The notes under the pieces: generated by a model
The model's database searches: none
What the model was told of the DNA's origin: nothing
What the model saw: only the letters and a program-made list of their open reading frames with translations
Part shown: one piece after another, positions 1 through 8,481 of the stretch
Layout of the letters: every line of letters starts with the position of its first letter
How positions within the stretch are numbered: position 1 is the stretch's first letter
From: Microbacterium hydrothermale
GTDB lineage: Bacteria; Actinomycetota; Actinomycetes; Actinomycetales; Microbacteriaceae
DNA length: 64,000 bases
Reading direction: 5' to 3'
Assembly (NCBI RefSeq): GCF_004854025.1
Contig: NZ_STGM01000003.1
Coordinates: 248,001-312,000, forward strand
Made by a program: the position numbers and the translations under genes

Positions 1-810
1 CGCACCCTCACCGCCCTCCTGACGGGCGCGTGTCTGGGCATCGCCGGCGTGCTCATGCGCGCGGTGACGCGCAACCCGCTCGCCGACCCCGGCCTGTTGG
101 GGGTGAACGCGGGAGCCGCCCTGGGGGTGGTCACGGCGATCGCCTTCTTCGGCGTGGGGACGGCCGGCGGATACGTCTGGTTCGCCTTCGCGGGGGCCGC
201 GGGAGCCGCCGTCCTCGTCAACGCCGCGGCCCGCGCCGGTCGCCGCGCCGACACCGTCGGACTCGTGCTGGCCGGTGTCGCCCTGACCGCGTGCCTGTCG
301 GCGGTGGTGCGCATCGTCACCCTCGCCGACGACGACACCTTCGAGTCGTTCCGGTTCTGGGCGGTCGGCTCCTTCGAGCGGCGCGACCCCGACGTGGCCC
401 TGCAGCTCCTGCCGTTCACCCTGGTCGGGGCGATCCTGGCGGTCGTCGTCTCGCGCGGCGTCGACCAGCTCGCGCTCGGCACGGACGTCGCTCGCTCGCT
501 CGGGGTGTCGCCCACGATCGTCATCGTCAGCGCGGGAGCGGCGATCACCCTCCTGTGCGCCACCGCGACCTCGGCCGCCGGTCCCCTGGCCTTCATCGGG
601 CTGCTCGTCGCCCACCTCGTGCGCCGGCTCGTGGGCCCCGACGTCCGCCGCTCCCTCCCCCTCGCCGCCCTCGTCGGCGCCGCGCTCACCCTCGCGAGCG
701 ACATCCTCGGTCGTGTCATCGCCGCCCCGGGCGAGATCGAGGCGGGGATCGTCGCCGCGTTCCTGGGCGCCCCGCTGCTGCTGTGGCTCGTTCTGCGGAG
801 GACGACGTGA
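1..810 (+). CDS. FecCD-family iron-siderophore ABC transporter permease, 5' end outside window
   Basis: This is the inner-membrane permease half of a ferric-siderophore or cobalamin-type importer (BtuC/FecCD family). The reading frame is open from base 1, so the true start lies outside the window; 269 codons are visible. The family signature RNPLADPGLLG occurs near the visible N-terminus, followed by alternating hydrophobic segments consistent with the last seven or eight of the usual ten membrane helices. The late TSAAGPLAFIGL region matches the conserved FecCD loop that meets the ATPase. The stop codon overlaps the next gene's GTG by four bases (GTGA), so the two permeases are translationally coupled. 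A binding protein and an ATPase would be expected upstream. Family call is firm; the substrate is inferred. Confidence 0.93.
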   Translation, partial: RTLTALLTGACLGIAGVLMRAVTRNPLADPGLLGVNAGAALGVVTAIAFFGVGTAGGYVWFAFAGAAGAAVLVNAAARAGRRADTVGLVLAGVALTACLSAVVRIVTLADDDTFESFRFWAVGSFERRDPDVALQLLPFTLVGAILAVVVSRGVDQLALGTDVARSLGVSPTIVIVSAGAAITLLCATATSAAGPLAFIGLLVAHLVRRLVGPDVRRSLPLAALVGAALTLASDILGRVIAAPGEIEAGIVAAFLGAPLLLWLVLRRTT

Positions 811-1805
811 CCCGCCCCGCCGTGCAGGCGCGACGACGCCGCGGCGTCCTCATCACGGCGGTGACCCTCGCCGTCGCCCTCGCCGCCGCCGTCGTCGGCC
901 TCACGACCGGGTCGTTCCACACGTCACTGCCCGAGGTCGTGTCCGCCCTCACCGGTCACGCCGACGCCCGCACGAGCGTCGTCGTGCTCGGACTGCGCGT
1001 ACCCCGGGTGCTGGCCGCACTGCTGATCGGCGCCGCCCTCGCCCTCGCCGGCGCGGTGTTCCAGACGCTCGCCCGCAATCCGCTCGCCAGTCCCGACATC
1101 GTCGGGTTCACCGCCGGGTCGGCCACCGGCGCGCTGATCGGCCTGATCGTGATCGCCCCCACCGCCTCGCCGGCGGCCGGAGCCTGGACGGGCGGCCTGC
1201 TCACCGTAGTCGTGGTGATGCTCATCGCGCGCAGCGTCGGGGTGTCACGCGAGCGCACGATCCTCGCGGGGATCGCCCTGTCGATGCTGCTCGCCGCGGT
1301 CAACGACTACCTGCTGACGCGGGCCCCGATCGACATCGCCCGCAATGCCGACCAGTGGCTGCACGGGAGCCTCGCCGCGACGTCGATGGACGACGTCGCT
1401 CTGCTCGCCGGGTCGATCGGCATCCTGAGTCTCGTGCTCGTGCTGCTGCACCGGGATCTGCGCGCGCTCGAGCTCGGGGACGACACCGCTCGCGCGCTGG
1501 GCGTGCGCACGCCGCGCCTGCGTCTGGCCCTGATCGTCGTCGCCGCCCTCCTGACCGGAACGGCCACGGCGGTCGCCGGTCCGATCGGTTTCGTCGCCCT
1601 AGCCGCCCCGCAGCTCGCGCGGCGGATGCTCGGCAGTGCCGGCATCCCCCTCGTGGGCTCCGCCCTCACCGGTGCGAGCGTGCTCGTCGTCGCCGACGTC
1701 ATCGCGCAGCGCGCGCTCGCTCCCCTGCAGATCCCGGTAGGCCTGCTGACCGGCGTGGTCGGCGGCGCCTACCTGTTCTGGGTGGTCGCGCGCTCGCGGC
1801 GGTGA
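807..1805 (+). CDS. FecCD-family iron-siderophore ABC transporter permease (second subunit)
   Basis: Second permease of the same importer, 332 residues, the usual family length. It starts with GTG inside the stop codon of the preceding permease (GTGA). After a short basic N-terminus it has about nine or ten hydrophobic segments. The motif LARNPLASPDIVGFTAGS near residue 88 and AGPIGFVALAAPQLARR near residue 253 are classic FecCD landmarks. The two permeases probably form a heterodimeric channel that hands the Fe-siderophore to a shared ATPase. No ATPase follows; a tRNA gene comes next, so the ATPase is either upstream or elsewhere. Regulation by iron is expected for the family, but no operator is visible inside the window. 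Confidence 0.93.
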   Translation: MTRPAVQARRRRGVLITAVTLAVALAAAVVGLTTGSFHTSLPEVVSALTGHADARTSVVVLGLRVPRVLAALLIGAALALAGAVFQTLARNPLASPDIVGFTAGSATGALIGLIVIAPTASPAAGAWTGGLLTVVVVMLIARSVGVSRERTILAGIALSMLLAAVNDYLLTRAPIDIARNADQWLHGSLAATSMDDVALLAGSIGILSLVLVLLHRDLRALELGDDTARALGVRTPRLRLALIVVAALLTGTATAVAGPIGFVALAAPQLARRMLGSAGIPLVGSALTGASVLVVADVIAQRALAPLQIPVGLLTGVVGGAYLFWVVARSRR

Positions 1806-1845
1806 GCACGCCGGGCGCGACAGTCCCGGTAGGCTGGTGTCATCA

Positions 1846-1918
1846 GGGCCTGTAGCTCAGTTGGCAGAGCATCGGACTTTTAATCCGCGGGTCGAGGGTT
1901 CGAGCCCCTCCGGGCCCA
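1846..1918 (+). tRNA. tRNA-Lys (anticodon TTT)
   Basis: Complete cloverleaf. The acceptor arm GGGCCTG pairs with CGGGCCC. The T-arm has a 5-bp stem around TTCGAGC. The anticodon loop CTTTTAA gives anticodon TTT at 1879-1881, which reads lysine codons. CCA is encoded directly after the discriminator A (through 1921). It lies 40 bases after the iron permease stop and is probably transcribed independently. Confidence 0.96.
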
Positions 1919-1941
1919 CCACACGGGACACGTGAGAGCGG

Positions 1942-3135
1942 TCATCCCCCCGCCCGGCGGCCTCGACGCACTCGCTCGATCGTTTCGCCCGCGGCGACGG
2001 CGACGAGGAGAAGGGCGGCCGTGATCGACAGCGCGAGCGCGTCGGAGAGCGGGACGAAGACGGCCAGACCCGCGAGCACGGCCAGACCGACGAGGCCGAA
2101 GAGCTGAGCGCGCGACCACCGTCCTTCGAGAGTCCGTCGGAACAGCACGGTTCCGGCGAGGAAGAGGAGGGGCGCGCCGACGATGACGATCGTCGCGGCG
2201 GCACTGCGCTGATCGGGATGCGAGAGCATCTCCTTGTCGCCCACGCTCATCAACACGATCCCGCCGATGATCGGAAGGTGCACCCAGGTGTACACCGTGC
2301 GGGCGAGTCGGCCCGGTTCGTCCGAGGCCTCGATCGCCTCCGCGCCGACGCGCTCACCGTGATCGAAGTAGATCCACCACGCGGCCGCGGCCGCGACGAA
2401 CGCCGTCGCCAGCGACGCGACCGATGAGATTGACGACTCCTTCTCGACGAAAGCGAGGCCGGTGACGAGCAATCCCTCGCCGACGGCGATGAGGACGAAC
2501 AGCGAGGTCCGTTCGGCGATGTGCGGGCCGGACAGATCCCACGATTGGATGCGGACTCTTCCTCGCCCCGGTATCGGGTACCCGAGGATCGTGCCGAGCA
2601 GTTCGAGAGCCAGGGCCGCCGTCCACAACGGCAGCTGCCACGCGTGCGGCAACACGGCGCCGACGATCCAGAGGGCGCCGCCGGCGACGGTCCACCCGAG
2701 GATCAGGCCGAAATCGTGCGCGACCCGCCGGTCGTGACGGAGCGTCGCCCACACGATGAATCCCGTGCGCCCGACCTGGAGGACGACGTACGAGATCGCG
2801 AACGCCCACGCGCGGTCGCCGAAGGCCTCCGCGATCGAGACGCTCATCACCAGCGCGACGAAACCCAGCGCGACGACCGCTCCGCGCACGGGAAGCGTCA
2901 CCGGGTCGAGCCAATTGGTCACCCACGTGGTCGACACCCACGCCCACCATAGGGCGCACACCATGATGATGCCCTCGAAAGCACCGAGCGGAGTCTGGTT
3001 CTCGAAGAGATAGGCGGACAACTGCGTCAGCGCGAAAACGAACATCAGATCGAAGAACAGCTCGACGTACGTCACCCGATCCGCGCGAGAGGAGTCCGTC
3101 GGGCGTCGTACGTCGTGGGCCATCCCGAATGCCAT
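1942..3135 (-). CDS. Low temperature requirement protein A (LtrA) family membrane protein
   Basis: Predicted 397-residue polytopic membrane protein of the LtrA family. The family is named for a Listeria cold-growth gene, but its biochemical role is not established. The N-terminus carries the family hallmark VTYVELFFDLMFVFALTQLS, followed by about ten to twelve hydrophobic segments. The mid-protein motif HIAERTSLFVLIAVGEGLL is also typical, and the C-terminus ends in a basic tail. The ATG at 3135 was chosen because it gives the expected N-terminus; a second in-frame ATG lies four codons later. It transcribes toward tRNA-Lys. No partner genes are evident. Confidence 0.88.
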   Translation of the reverse strand: MAFGMAHDVRRPTDSSRADRVTYVELFFDLMFVFALTQLSAYLFENQTPLGAFEGIIMVCALWWAWVSTTWVTNWLDPVTLPVRGAVVALGFVALVMSVSIAEAFGDRAWAFAISYVVLQVGRTGFIVWATLRHDRRVAHDFGLILGWTVAGGALWIVGAVLPHAWQLPLWTAALALELLGTILGYPIPGRGRVRIQSWDLSGPHIAERTSLFVLIAVGEGLLVTGLAFVEKESSISSVASLATAFVAAAAAWWIYFDHGERVGAEAIEASDEPGRLARTVYTWVHLPIIGGIVLMSVGDKEMLSHPDQRSAAATIVIVGAPLLFLAGTVLFRRTLEGRWSRAQLFGLVGLAVLAGLAVFVPLSDALALSITAALLLVAVAAGETIERVRRGRRAGG

Positions 3136-3173
3136 GCCCCATCCTGGCACTGACCTACCGGACGCGGAGGGAT

Positions 3174-3788
3174 CTACCCGCCCGGGCAGCCGCACGTCCC
3201 GCCGCTGGAGCACTGGCACGGCATCGTCGGGTAATCCTCGGCGGTCACGGTGCGGCGGACGTCGAGGCCGTCGATCGACCGCGGCTCCCCGTGGCGCGTG
3301 TAGTCGATGACCTCGGCGACGTCGGCGAGGCCGTGCCCCTGCCCGTCGGTGCAATCAGAGGCCAGGGTGTCGATCCTCCGCTCACCGGACGGGAAACGCA
3401 GCTCGAAGTAGACCGCCGCGCTGCGGTAGTCGTAGAACAGTCCTCCACCCGTCTCGGAACCTCCCGACGTCGCGAGGATGAGCGACGCGCCCTCCGCGGA
3501 TGTCGTGACGCCGAGGAGCTTGTAGGTTCCCCCGGCCGGCACGAAGGCGGGGTCGACGTACGCGGGACGGACGTCGGAGACCGAGCCGACCCGAGCCACC
3601 GCAGCCTCCGGGTCGGAGACGATGTCCGCCCGATAGGGCCACAGCGAGTCTTGCGCCCCCTCCACCATCCGGGCGAGCGAGTCCTCCAGCTTCGACTCCG
3701 GCGAGGGCATCACCCCGCACCCCGCCGCCAGCAGTGCCGACAGGCCGATGGCGACGGATCCGATGATGCGATGCGCTCCCCCGTGCAT
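3174..3788 (-). CDS. Secreted lipoprotein of unknown function with cysteine-rich C-terminus
   Basis: 204-residue protein with a signal peptide and a lipobox LLAAGC near residues 19-24, so it should be a diacylglyceryl-anchored surface lipoprotein. The body (about residues 25-185) has no family I recognise. The C-terminal end is odd: it holds four cysteines in a short glycine-rich stretch (CQCSSGGTCGC), which could bind a metal or form disulfides. The stop is TAG. It lies 38 bases upstream of the LtrA-family gene on the same strand and could be co-transcribed with it. No strong ribosome-binding site is visible before the ATG. Confidence 0.72.
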   Translation of the reverse strand: MHGGAHRIIGSVAIGLSALLAAGCGVMPSPESKLEDSLARMVEGAQDSLWPYRADIVSDPEAAVARVGSVSDVRPAYVDPAFVPAGGTYKLLGVTTSAEGASLILATSGGSETGGGLFYDYRSAAVYFELRFPSGERRIDTLASDCTDGQGHGLADVAEVIDYTRHGEPRSIDGLDVRRTVTAEDYPTMPCQCSSGGTCGCPGG

Positions 3789-3850
3789 GCGGGTCAGTGT
3801 GCCGCACCCCGCATCACGTCAGCGGCATGCAGCGAGCGGGGCGGCATCCG

Positions 3851-4798
3851 TCACCCCGCGTCGAGCAGCATCACCCCGAACCCCGCGACCACCGCGCGCA
3901 CCTCGTCGAGGTAGCGCTGCGCCTGCTCGGTGAGGGGGATGGCGGTGCGGCCGATCCACCCGATCTCGATCTGCTCGTCGACCTCGAGCGGAACCGCGAC
4001 GATCTCGGGGTCGAGGTCGTCGCTGATGATCCCGGTCGAGATCGTGTACCCGCCGAGACCGATCATGAGGTTGAAGATCGTCGCGCGGTCCGACACCCGG
4101 ATCTCCTGCCGGCTCGACAGCGTCGAGAGGATCTCCTCGGCGAAGTAGAACGAATTGTTCGCGCCCTGGTCGAAGGTCAGGCGGGGCAGATCGACGAGGT
4201 CGTCGAGGGTGGCGCGTCGACGGGATGCCAGGGGGTTCCGCCGCGAGACGAAGATGTGCGGCTCCGCGACGAAGAGGGGGTGGAAAGCCAGACCCGAATC
4301 GCGCAGCAGCTTGTCGAGCACGTTGCGGTTGAAGTCGTTGCGGAACAGAATGCCGAGCTCGCTGCGGAGGGTCCGGACGTCTTCGATGATGTCGAAGGTG
4401 CGCGTTTCCCGGAGGGAGAACTCGTACTCCGCGGCATCCGTCGCCTTCACCATGCGCACGAACGCGTCGACGACGAACGAGTAGTGCTGGGCGGAGACGC
4501 CGAGCAGGCGGCGCGAGGGGGGCCTGCCGAGGTAGCGCTGCTCGAGGAGCTCGGCCTGCTCCACCACCTGGCGCGCGTAGCCGAGGAACTCGACGCCGTC
4601 GACCGTGAGAGTGACGCCGCGGGCCGAGCGGGTGAGCAGATCGCGACCGACGCGCGTCTCGAGGTCTTTCATGGCGGCCGACATCGTGGGCTGCGCGACG
4701 TAGAGCAGGTCGGCGGCGGCCGAGATGGAGCCCTCGGCGGCGACCTCGATGAAGTACTGCAGCTGCTGCAGGGTGATTCCGCTCGACCGCTTCGCCAT
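3851..4798 (-). CDS. LysR-family transcriptional regulator, divergent from mesX-mesD
   Basis: 315-residue LysR-type regulator. Residues about 10-68 form the winged helix-turn-helix (QLQYFIEVAAEGSISAAADL and the recognition helix QPTMSAAMKDLE). The rest matches the two-lobed effector-binding domain. It is transcribed away from the methionine-synthase pair mesX-mesD, with 119 bases between the starts. This is the usual layout for a LysR protein controlling its neighbours, so control of methionine synthesis is inferred. The effector is unknown. The C-terminal domain is slightly divergent from well-known methionine regulators such as MetR. Confidence 0.88.
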   Translation of the reverse strand: MAKRSSGITLQQLQYFIEVAAEGSISAAADLLYVAQPTMSAAMKDLETRVGRDLLTRSARGVTLTVDGVEFLGYARQVVEQAELLEQRYLGRPPSRRLLGVSAQHYSFVVDAFVRMVKATDAAEYEFSLRETRTFDIIEDVRTLRSELGILFRNDFNRNVLDKLLRDSGLAFHPLFVAEPHIFVSRRNPLASRRRATLDDLVDLPRLTFDQGANNSFYFAEEILSTLSSRQEIRVSDRATIFNLMIGLGGYTISTGIISDDLDPEIVAVPLEVDEQIEIGWIGRTAIPLTEQAQRYLDEVRAVVAGFGVMLLDAG

Positions 4799-4807
4799 AG
4801 CTCCAAG

Positions 4808-4823
4808 CTATAGCACCGCATAG
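4808..4823. promoter_or_regulatory. Candidate LysR operator between the regulator and mesX
   Basis: An inverted repeat CTAT-N8-ATAG, overlapping the 8-bp palindrome GCTATAGC (4807-4814), sits ten bases from the LysR start codon. It is one of the few A/T-containing stretches in the intergenic region. Its size resembles the T-N11-A boxes bound by LysR proteins. Assignment is by position and symmetry only. Confidence 0.4.
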
Positions 4824-4917
4824 TGAAGGGGAATTACCCGATGACCGAGCTCGCGGCGCACCATGGGACCACTCCCATCAGCGGGCCCACCCGGCCCCCG
4901 CACCCGATTGGCCCGTC

Positions 4918-5901
4918 ATGGCGAACGACATCACGTTCAGCATCACCACCACCCGTTTCGACGAGGACTACGCCCCCGCCGAGTCCTCGCGCGTCACGAC
5001 CAACTTCGCCAACCTGGCGCGCGGCGCGGGCCGTCAGCAGAACCTCCGCAACGCCCTGTCGATGATGAACCACCGGCTGAACGAGCTCGTCCCGGGAGAC
5101 GCCGACCGGTACCGCGTCGAGCTCGACATCGTCTCGGTGCACCTGCGCTTCGGAGACGGAGCGGATGACGAGGAGTTCCCCGTCATCGAGGTGCTCGACG
5201 TGAGCATCGTCGACACGCGCACCGGCGAGCGTCACCGCGGCATCGTCGGCAACAACTTCTCGTCGTACCTGCGCGATTACGACTTCAGCGTCGTCCTGCC
5301 CGCGGCCAACGCCGGCGGCGAGGGTTTCACGGTGCCCGAGGACTTCGGCATCCTGCACGGCAAGATCTTCCAGCACTTCCTCGACTCCGACGCGTACCGG
5401 GAGCGCTTCGCGCAGGCGCCCGTGATCTGCATCAGCGTGTCGACGAGCCGCACCTACCGGCGCACGGGCGTGGTCCACCCCGTGCTCGGCGTCGAGTACG
5501 CGCAGGACTCCTTCTCGCTCACCGACGACTACTTCGGCCGCATGGGCCTGCAGGTGCGCTACTTCATGCCGCGCGGCAGCGTGGCTCCGCTCGCGTTCTA
5601 CTTCCGCGACGACCTCACCGCGGAGTACTCCGACCTGCAGCTCGCGGGCACGATCGCCACGATGGAGACGTTCCAGAAGATCTACCGTCCCGAGATCTAC
5701 AACGCCATCAGCCCCGCGGGCGAGGTCTACCGGCCGACGCTCGACGAGCCCGAGTTCGTGCGGACCGGCATCGATTACGACCGCGAGGAGCGGAGCCGAC
5801 TCGCGGTCACCCAGGGCCGCTACGCCGAGGAGCACTTCGTGACGCCGCACCGTCACATCCTCGACGCGTGGGCCGCCGACTACGCCGCACCCGTCCGATG
5901 A
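4918..5901 (+). CDS. mesX: MesX (DUF1852), partner of folate-independent methionine synthase MesD
   Basis: 327-residue protein of the DUF1852 family. The published comparative-genomics and genetic work on folate-independent methionine synthases names this family MesX and reports that it is needed with MesD, probably with a dependence on oxygen. The sequence is collinear with the family: N-terminal FSITTTRFDEDY, central VGNNFSSYLRDYDFSVV and ICISVSTSRTYRRTG, and C-terminal EEHFVTPHRHILDAWA. It is soluble, with no signal peptide. Its stop overlaps the mesD start (ATGA), giving strict coupling. No clear ribosome-binding site precedes the ATG at 4918, so the leader or a leaderless transcript may matter. 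Confidence 0.9.
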   Translation: MANDITFSITTTRFDEDYAPAESSRVTTNFANLARGAGRQQNLRNALSMMNHRLNELVPGDADRYRVELDIVSVHLRFGDGADDEEFPVIEVLDVSIVDTRTGERHRGIVGNNFSSYLRDYDFSVVLPAANAGGEGFTVPEDFGILHGKIFQHFLDSDAYRERFAQAPVICISVSTSRTYRRTGVVHPVLGVEYAQDSFSLTDDYFGRMGLQVRYFMPRGSVAPLAFYFRDDLTAEYSDLQLAGTIATMETFQKIYRPEIYNAISPAGEVYRPTLDEPEFVRTGIDYDREERSRLAVTQGRYAEEHFVTPHRHILDAWAADYAAPVR

Positions 5902-6950
5902 CCCGCGAAGGAACCGCCGCCGTGACGACCCTCCTGCCCACCTCGACCGTCGGCAGCCTCCCCAAGCCCGCGTGGCTCGCGAAGCCCGAGGTGCTGTGGT
6001 CGCCCTGGGAACTCGAGGGCGACGTGCTCGTCGAGGGCAAGCACGACGCGCTGCGCGCCGCGGTGCAGGAGCAGGAGCGTCGCGGCCTCGACATCATCAG
6101 CGACGGCGAGCAGACCCGTCAGCACTTCGTGACCACCTTCATCGAAAACCTCGACGGGGTCGACTTCGAGAACCGCGAGACGGTGCGCATCCGCAACCGC
6201 TACGACGCGAGCGTGCCGACCGTGGTCGGCGCCGTGAGTCGCCGAGGTCCCGTCTTCGTCGAGGATGCCGCGTTCCTGCGCGCGCAGACCGACCGACCGA
6301 TCAAGTGGGCCCTCCCCGGCCCGATGACGATGATCGACACCCTCGCCGACCGCCACTACGGCAGCCGCGAGAAGCTCGCGTGGAAGTTCGCGACCATCCT
6401 CAACCAGGAGGCGCGCGAACTCGAAGCGGCGGGAGTGGACATCATCCAGTTCGACGAGCCGGCGTTCAACGTCTTCTTCGACGAGCTCAAGGACTGGGGG
6501 GTCGCCGCCCTCGAGCGTGCCGCCGAGGGACTTCGCGCCGAGACCGTCGTGCACATCTGCTACGGCTACGGCATCAAGGCCAACACCGACTGGAAGGCGA
6601 CGCTCGGCTCGGAATGGCGCCAGTACGAGGAGTCCTTCCCCCTGCTGCAGCGCTCGAGCATCGACACCATCTCGCTCGAGAGCCACCACTCGAACGTTCC
6701 GATCGAGCTGGTCGAGCTGATCCGGGGCAAGAAGGTCATGCTCGGCGCCCTCGACGTCGCCAGCGAGCGCATCGAGACGCCCGAAGAGGTGGCCGACACC
6801 CTGCGCCGTGCCCTGGAGTTCGTGGATGCCGACAAGCTCATCCCGAGCTCGAACTGCGGCATGGCGCCGCTTCCGCGTCACGTCGCGTACGACAAGGTCA
6901 GCGCGCTCACCGCGGGCGCGGCCCTGCTGCGCGCCGAGCTCGCGGGCTGA
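5898..6950 (+). CDS. mesD: MesD, core-MetE-type folate-independent methionine synthase
   Basis: 350-residue zinc methyltransferase related to the C-terminal catalytic half of MetE. It methylates homocysteine to methionine but lacks the N-terminal MetE domain that works with methyl-folate. Predicted zinc ligands are all present: His219 and Cys221 (HIC), Glu261 (ISLES) and Cys320 (SSNCGM). The N-terminal STVGSLPKP and the DEPAF motif are also family marks. The ATG at 5898 overlaps the mesX stop; an in-frame GTG at 5922 is an alternative start. Next to mesX and a LysR gene, this fits MesD rather than the other short MetE-like families. The methyl donor is not known from sequence. Confidence 0.88.
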   Translation: MTREGTAAVTTLLPTSTVGSLPKPAWLAKPEVLWSPWELEGDVLVEGKHDALRAAVQEQERRGLDIISDGEQTRQHFVTTFIENLDGVDFENRETVRIRNRYDASVPTVVGAVSRRGPVFVEDAAFLRAQTDRPIKWALPGPMTMIDTLADRHYGSREKLAWKFATILNQEARELEAAGVDIIQFDEPAFNVFFDELKDWGVAALERAAEGLRAETVVHICYGYGIKANTDWKATLGSEWRQYEESFPLLQRSSIDTISLESHHSNVPIELVELIRGKKVMLGALDVASERIETPEEVADTLRRALEFVDADKLIPSSNCGMAPLPRHVAYDKVSALTAGAALLRAELAG

Positions 6951-6956
6951 ACGCCC

Positions 6957-6989
6957 GACGCGGGTCGGGACGGCGTCCCGGCCCGCGTC
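6957..6989 (+). terminator. Probable transcription terminator of mesX-mesD
   Basis: Two 16-base arms (6957-6972 and 6974-6989) pair with a single G-T exception and almost no loop, starting seven bases after the mesD stop. There is no T-run, as is common in GC-rich actinobacteria. Confidence 0.6.
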
Positions 6990-7098
6990 CACGCTGTGCG
7001 GGGACAAGGCGACGCCACGCGACGCCGGTCCCCCGGGATCGCGGACGCCGTGGCAGAGTCGGAACGCCCCCGTCCCCGTTCCCAGGAGCAGCAGTCCC

Positions 7099-8139
7099 AT
7101 GCCCATCGCCGCCGATGACCCCCGCTTGACCTCGCCGTTCGAAGCCGCCGCGACCCGCTACGACGACGTCCCCTTCCAGCGGGCCGGAGCCAGCGGCATC
7201 CCTCTCCCCCGCATCTCCCTCGGGCTGTGGCAGAACTTCGGAAGCGCGCGCCCCCTCGACGTGCAGCGCGAGATCCTGCGCCACGCCGTCGACCGCGGGA
7301 TCGTGCACATCGACCTCGCCAATAACTACGGCCCGCCCTACGGCGCGGCCGAGACGACGTTCGGAACCGTCCTCGACACCGACCTGCGTCGCTACCGCGA
7401 CGAACTGTTCCTGTCGACGAAGGCCGGCTACGACATGTGGCCCGGCCCCTACGGCGACGGCGGTTCGCGCAAGTACCTGATGCGTTCCCTCGAGCAGAGC
7501 CTCACGCGCATGCGCACCGACTACGTCGACGTGTTCTACTCGCACCGCGTCGACCCCGACACGCCGATCGAAGAGACCGTGCATGCCCTCGCCGACATCG
7601 TGCGCAGCGGCAAGGCGCTCTACGCCGGCATCTCGAACTACCCCGCCGACCTCACCCGCCGCGCGCACGAGCTGCTCGCCGCCGAGGGCGTGCGCCTGTT
7701 CATCCACCAGCCGCGCTACTCGCTGTTCGACCGCACGCCCGAGGCCGAGCTGTTCCCGACGCTGCGCGGGCTCGCCGTCGGCAGCGCGGTGTTCTCACCG
7801 CTGGCCCAGGGTCTGCTCACGGGCAAGTACCTCGACGGCTCGGTCCCGGCGGACTCGCGGGCGGCCGACAGCCGCTTCCTCGACGCCTCGGCCCTCACCG
7901 ACGACTACCTCGAACGCATCCGCGGCATCGACGGCGTCGCCCGCGAAGCCGGTCTCTCGGTCCCCCAGCTCGCCGTGGCGTGGGTGCTGCGCGACCCCGT
8001 CGTCACGACCGCCATCATCGGCGCATCGCGGACGAGCCAGATCGACGATGCCGTCGCCGCGAGCACCACGGTTCTCTCGGACGACGTCATCAGCGCCCTC
8101 GAACCGTTCGCCGCGGCCGTGGGCGAGCGCATCGCCTGA
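7099..8139 (+). CDS. Aldo/keto reductase, YghZ/Gpr-like
   Basis: 346-residue NADPH-dependent aldo/keto reductase with an eight-stranded barrel pattern. The catalytic tetrad is visible: Asp72 and Tyr77 (DLANNYG), Lys108 (LSTKAGYDMW) and His149 (YSHRVDP). The GPPYGAAE and MWPGPYGDGGSRKYL segments are typical of the E. coli YghZ (L-glyceraldehyde 3-phosphate reductase) branch, which detoxifies aldehydes. The C-terminal IIGASRTSQIDDA is the cofactor-binding end. An AGGAG lies 11 bases before the ATG. It stands alone between mesD and a small basic protein; the exact substrate is inferred. Confidence 0.9.
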   Translation: MPIAADDPRLTSPFEAAATRYDDVPFQRAGASGIPLPRISLGLWQNFGSARPLDVQREILRHAVDRGIVHIDLANNYGPPYGAAETTFGTVLDTDLRRYRDELFLSTKAGYDMWPGPYGDGGSRKYLMRSLEQSLTRMRTDYVDVFYSHRVDPDTPIEETVHALADIVRSGKALYAGISNYPADLTRRAHELLAAEGVRLFIHQPRYSLFDRTPEAELFPTLRGLAVGSAVFSPLAQGLLTGKYLDGSVPADSRAADSRFLDASALTDDYLERIRGIDGVAREAGLSVPQLAVAWVLRDPVVTTAIIGASRTSQIDDAVAASTTVLSDDVISALEPFAAAVGERIA

Positions 8140-8233
8140 GCGCACAGCACACCGCCCCCGGGCGGCGCAAGCGGCGTGGCATCCCCGCTCCCGTCGCGTT
8201 GGCTGGGACTCCACCTGACAGAGGGAGGCCCCC

Positions 8234-8419
8234 ATGGGCGTTGCACGATGGATCGGAACCGGAGCCGTGGGGCTGGCGGGCGCGGTGATCGCGCGAACGG
8301 CGATCGGCCGGGCCGTGGCGGCGGGGACCGTGGCCTACCGCGTGTGGACCGACCCGAAGGTGCAGAAGGTGCGTCGCCGGGTGGTGGCGAAACTCGCGAA
8401 GCAGCGTCGGGCGCGCTGA
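8234..8419 (+). CDS. Small basic protein with a hydrophobic N-terminus, unknown function
   Basis: 61 codons, starting eight bases after a strong GGGAGG. The first half (residues about 5-33) is a glycine/alanine-rich hydrophobic segment that could span or lie on the membrane. The second half is very basic and ends KLAKQRRAR. No family recognised. The good ribosome-binding site and the position 94 bases after the aldo/keto reductase argue that it is real. Confidence 0.6.
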   Translation: MGVARWIGTGAVGLAGAVIARTAIGRAVAAGTVAYRVWTDPKVQKVRRRVVAKLAKQRRAR

Positions 8420-8481
8420 GCACGGATGGCCGGCCGTCCCGGGGCGCCGGTTCCGAATGCCGCGAGCGGGGCGGTCGCCCG

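Noticed and set aside
1857..2204. Open frame antisense to tRNA-Lys ending in a GLEPSTRGLKVRCS-like peptide
   Set aside because: This is the well-known spurious translation of the reverse strand of a tRNA gene.
4824..4917. SAM or cobalamin riboswitch before mesX
   Set aside because: Fewer than 100 bases and no conserved core or stacked stems that match these riboswitches.
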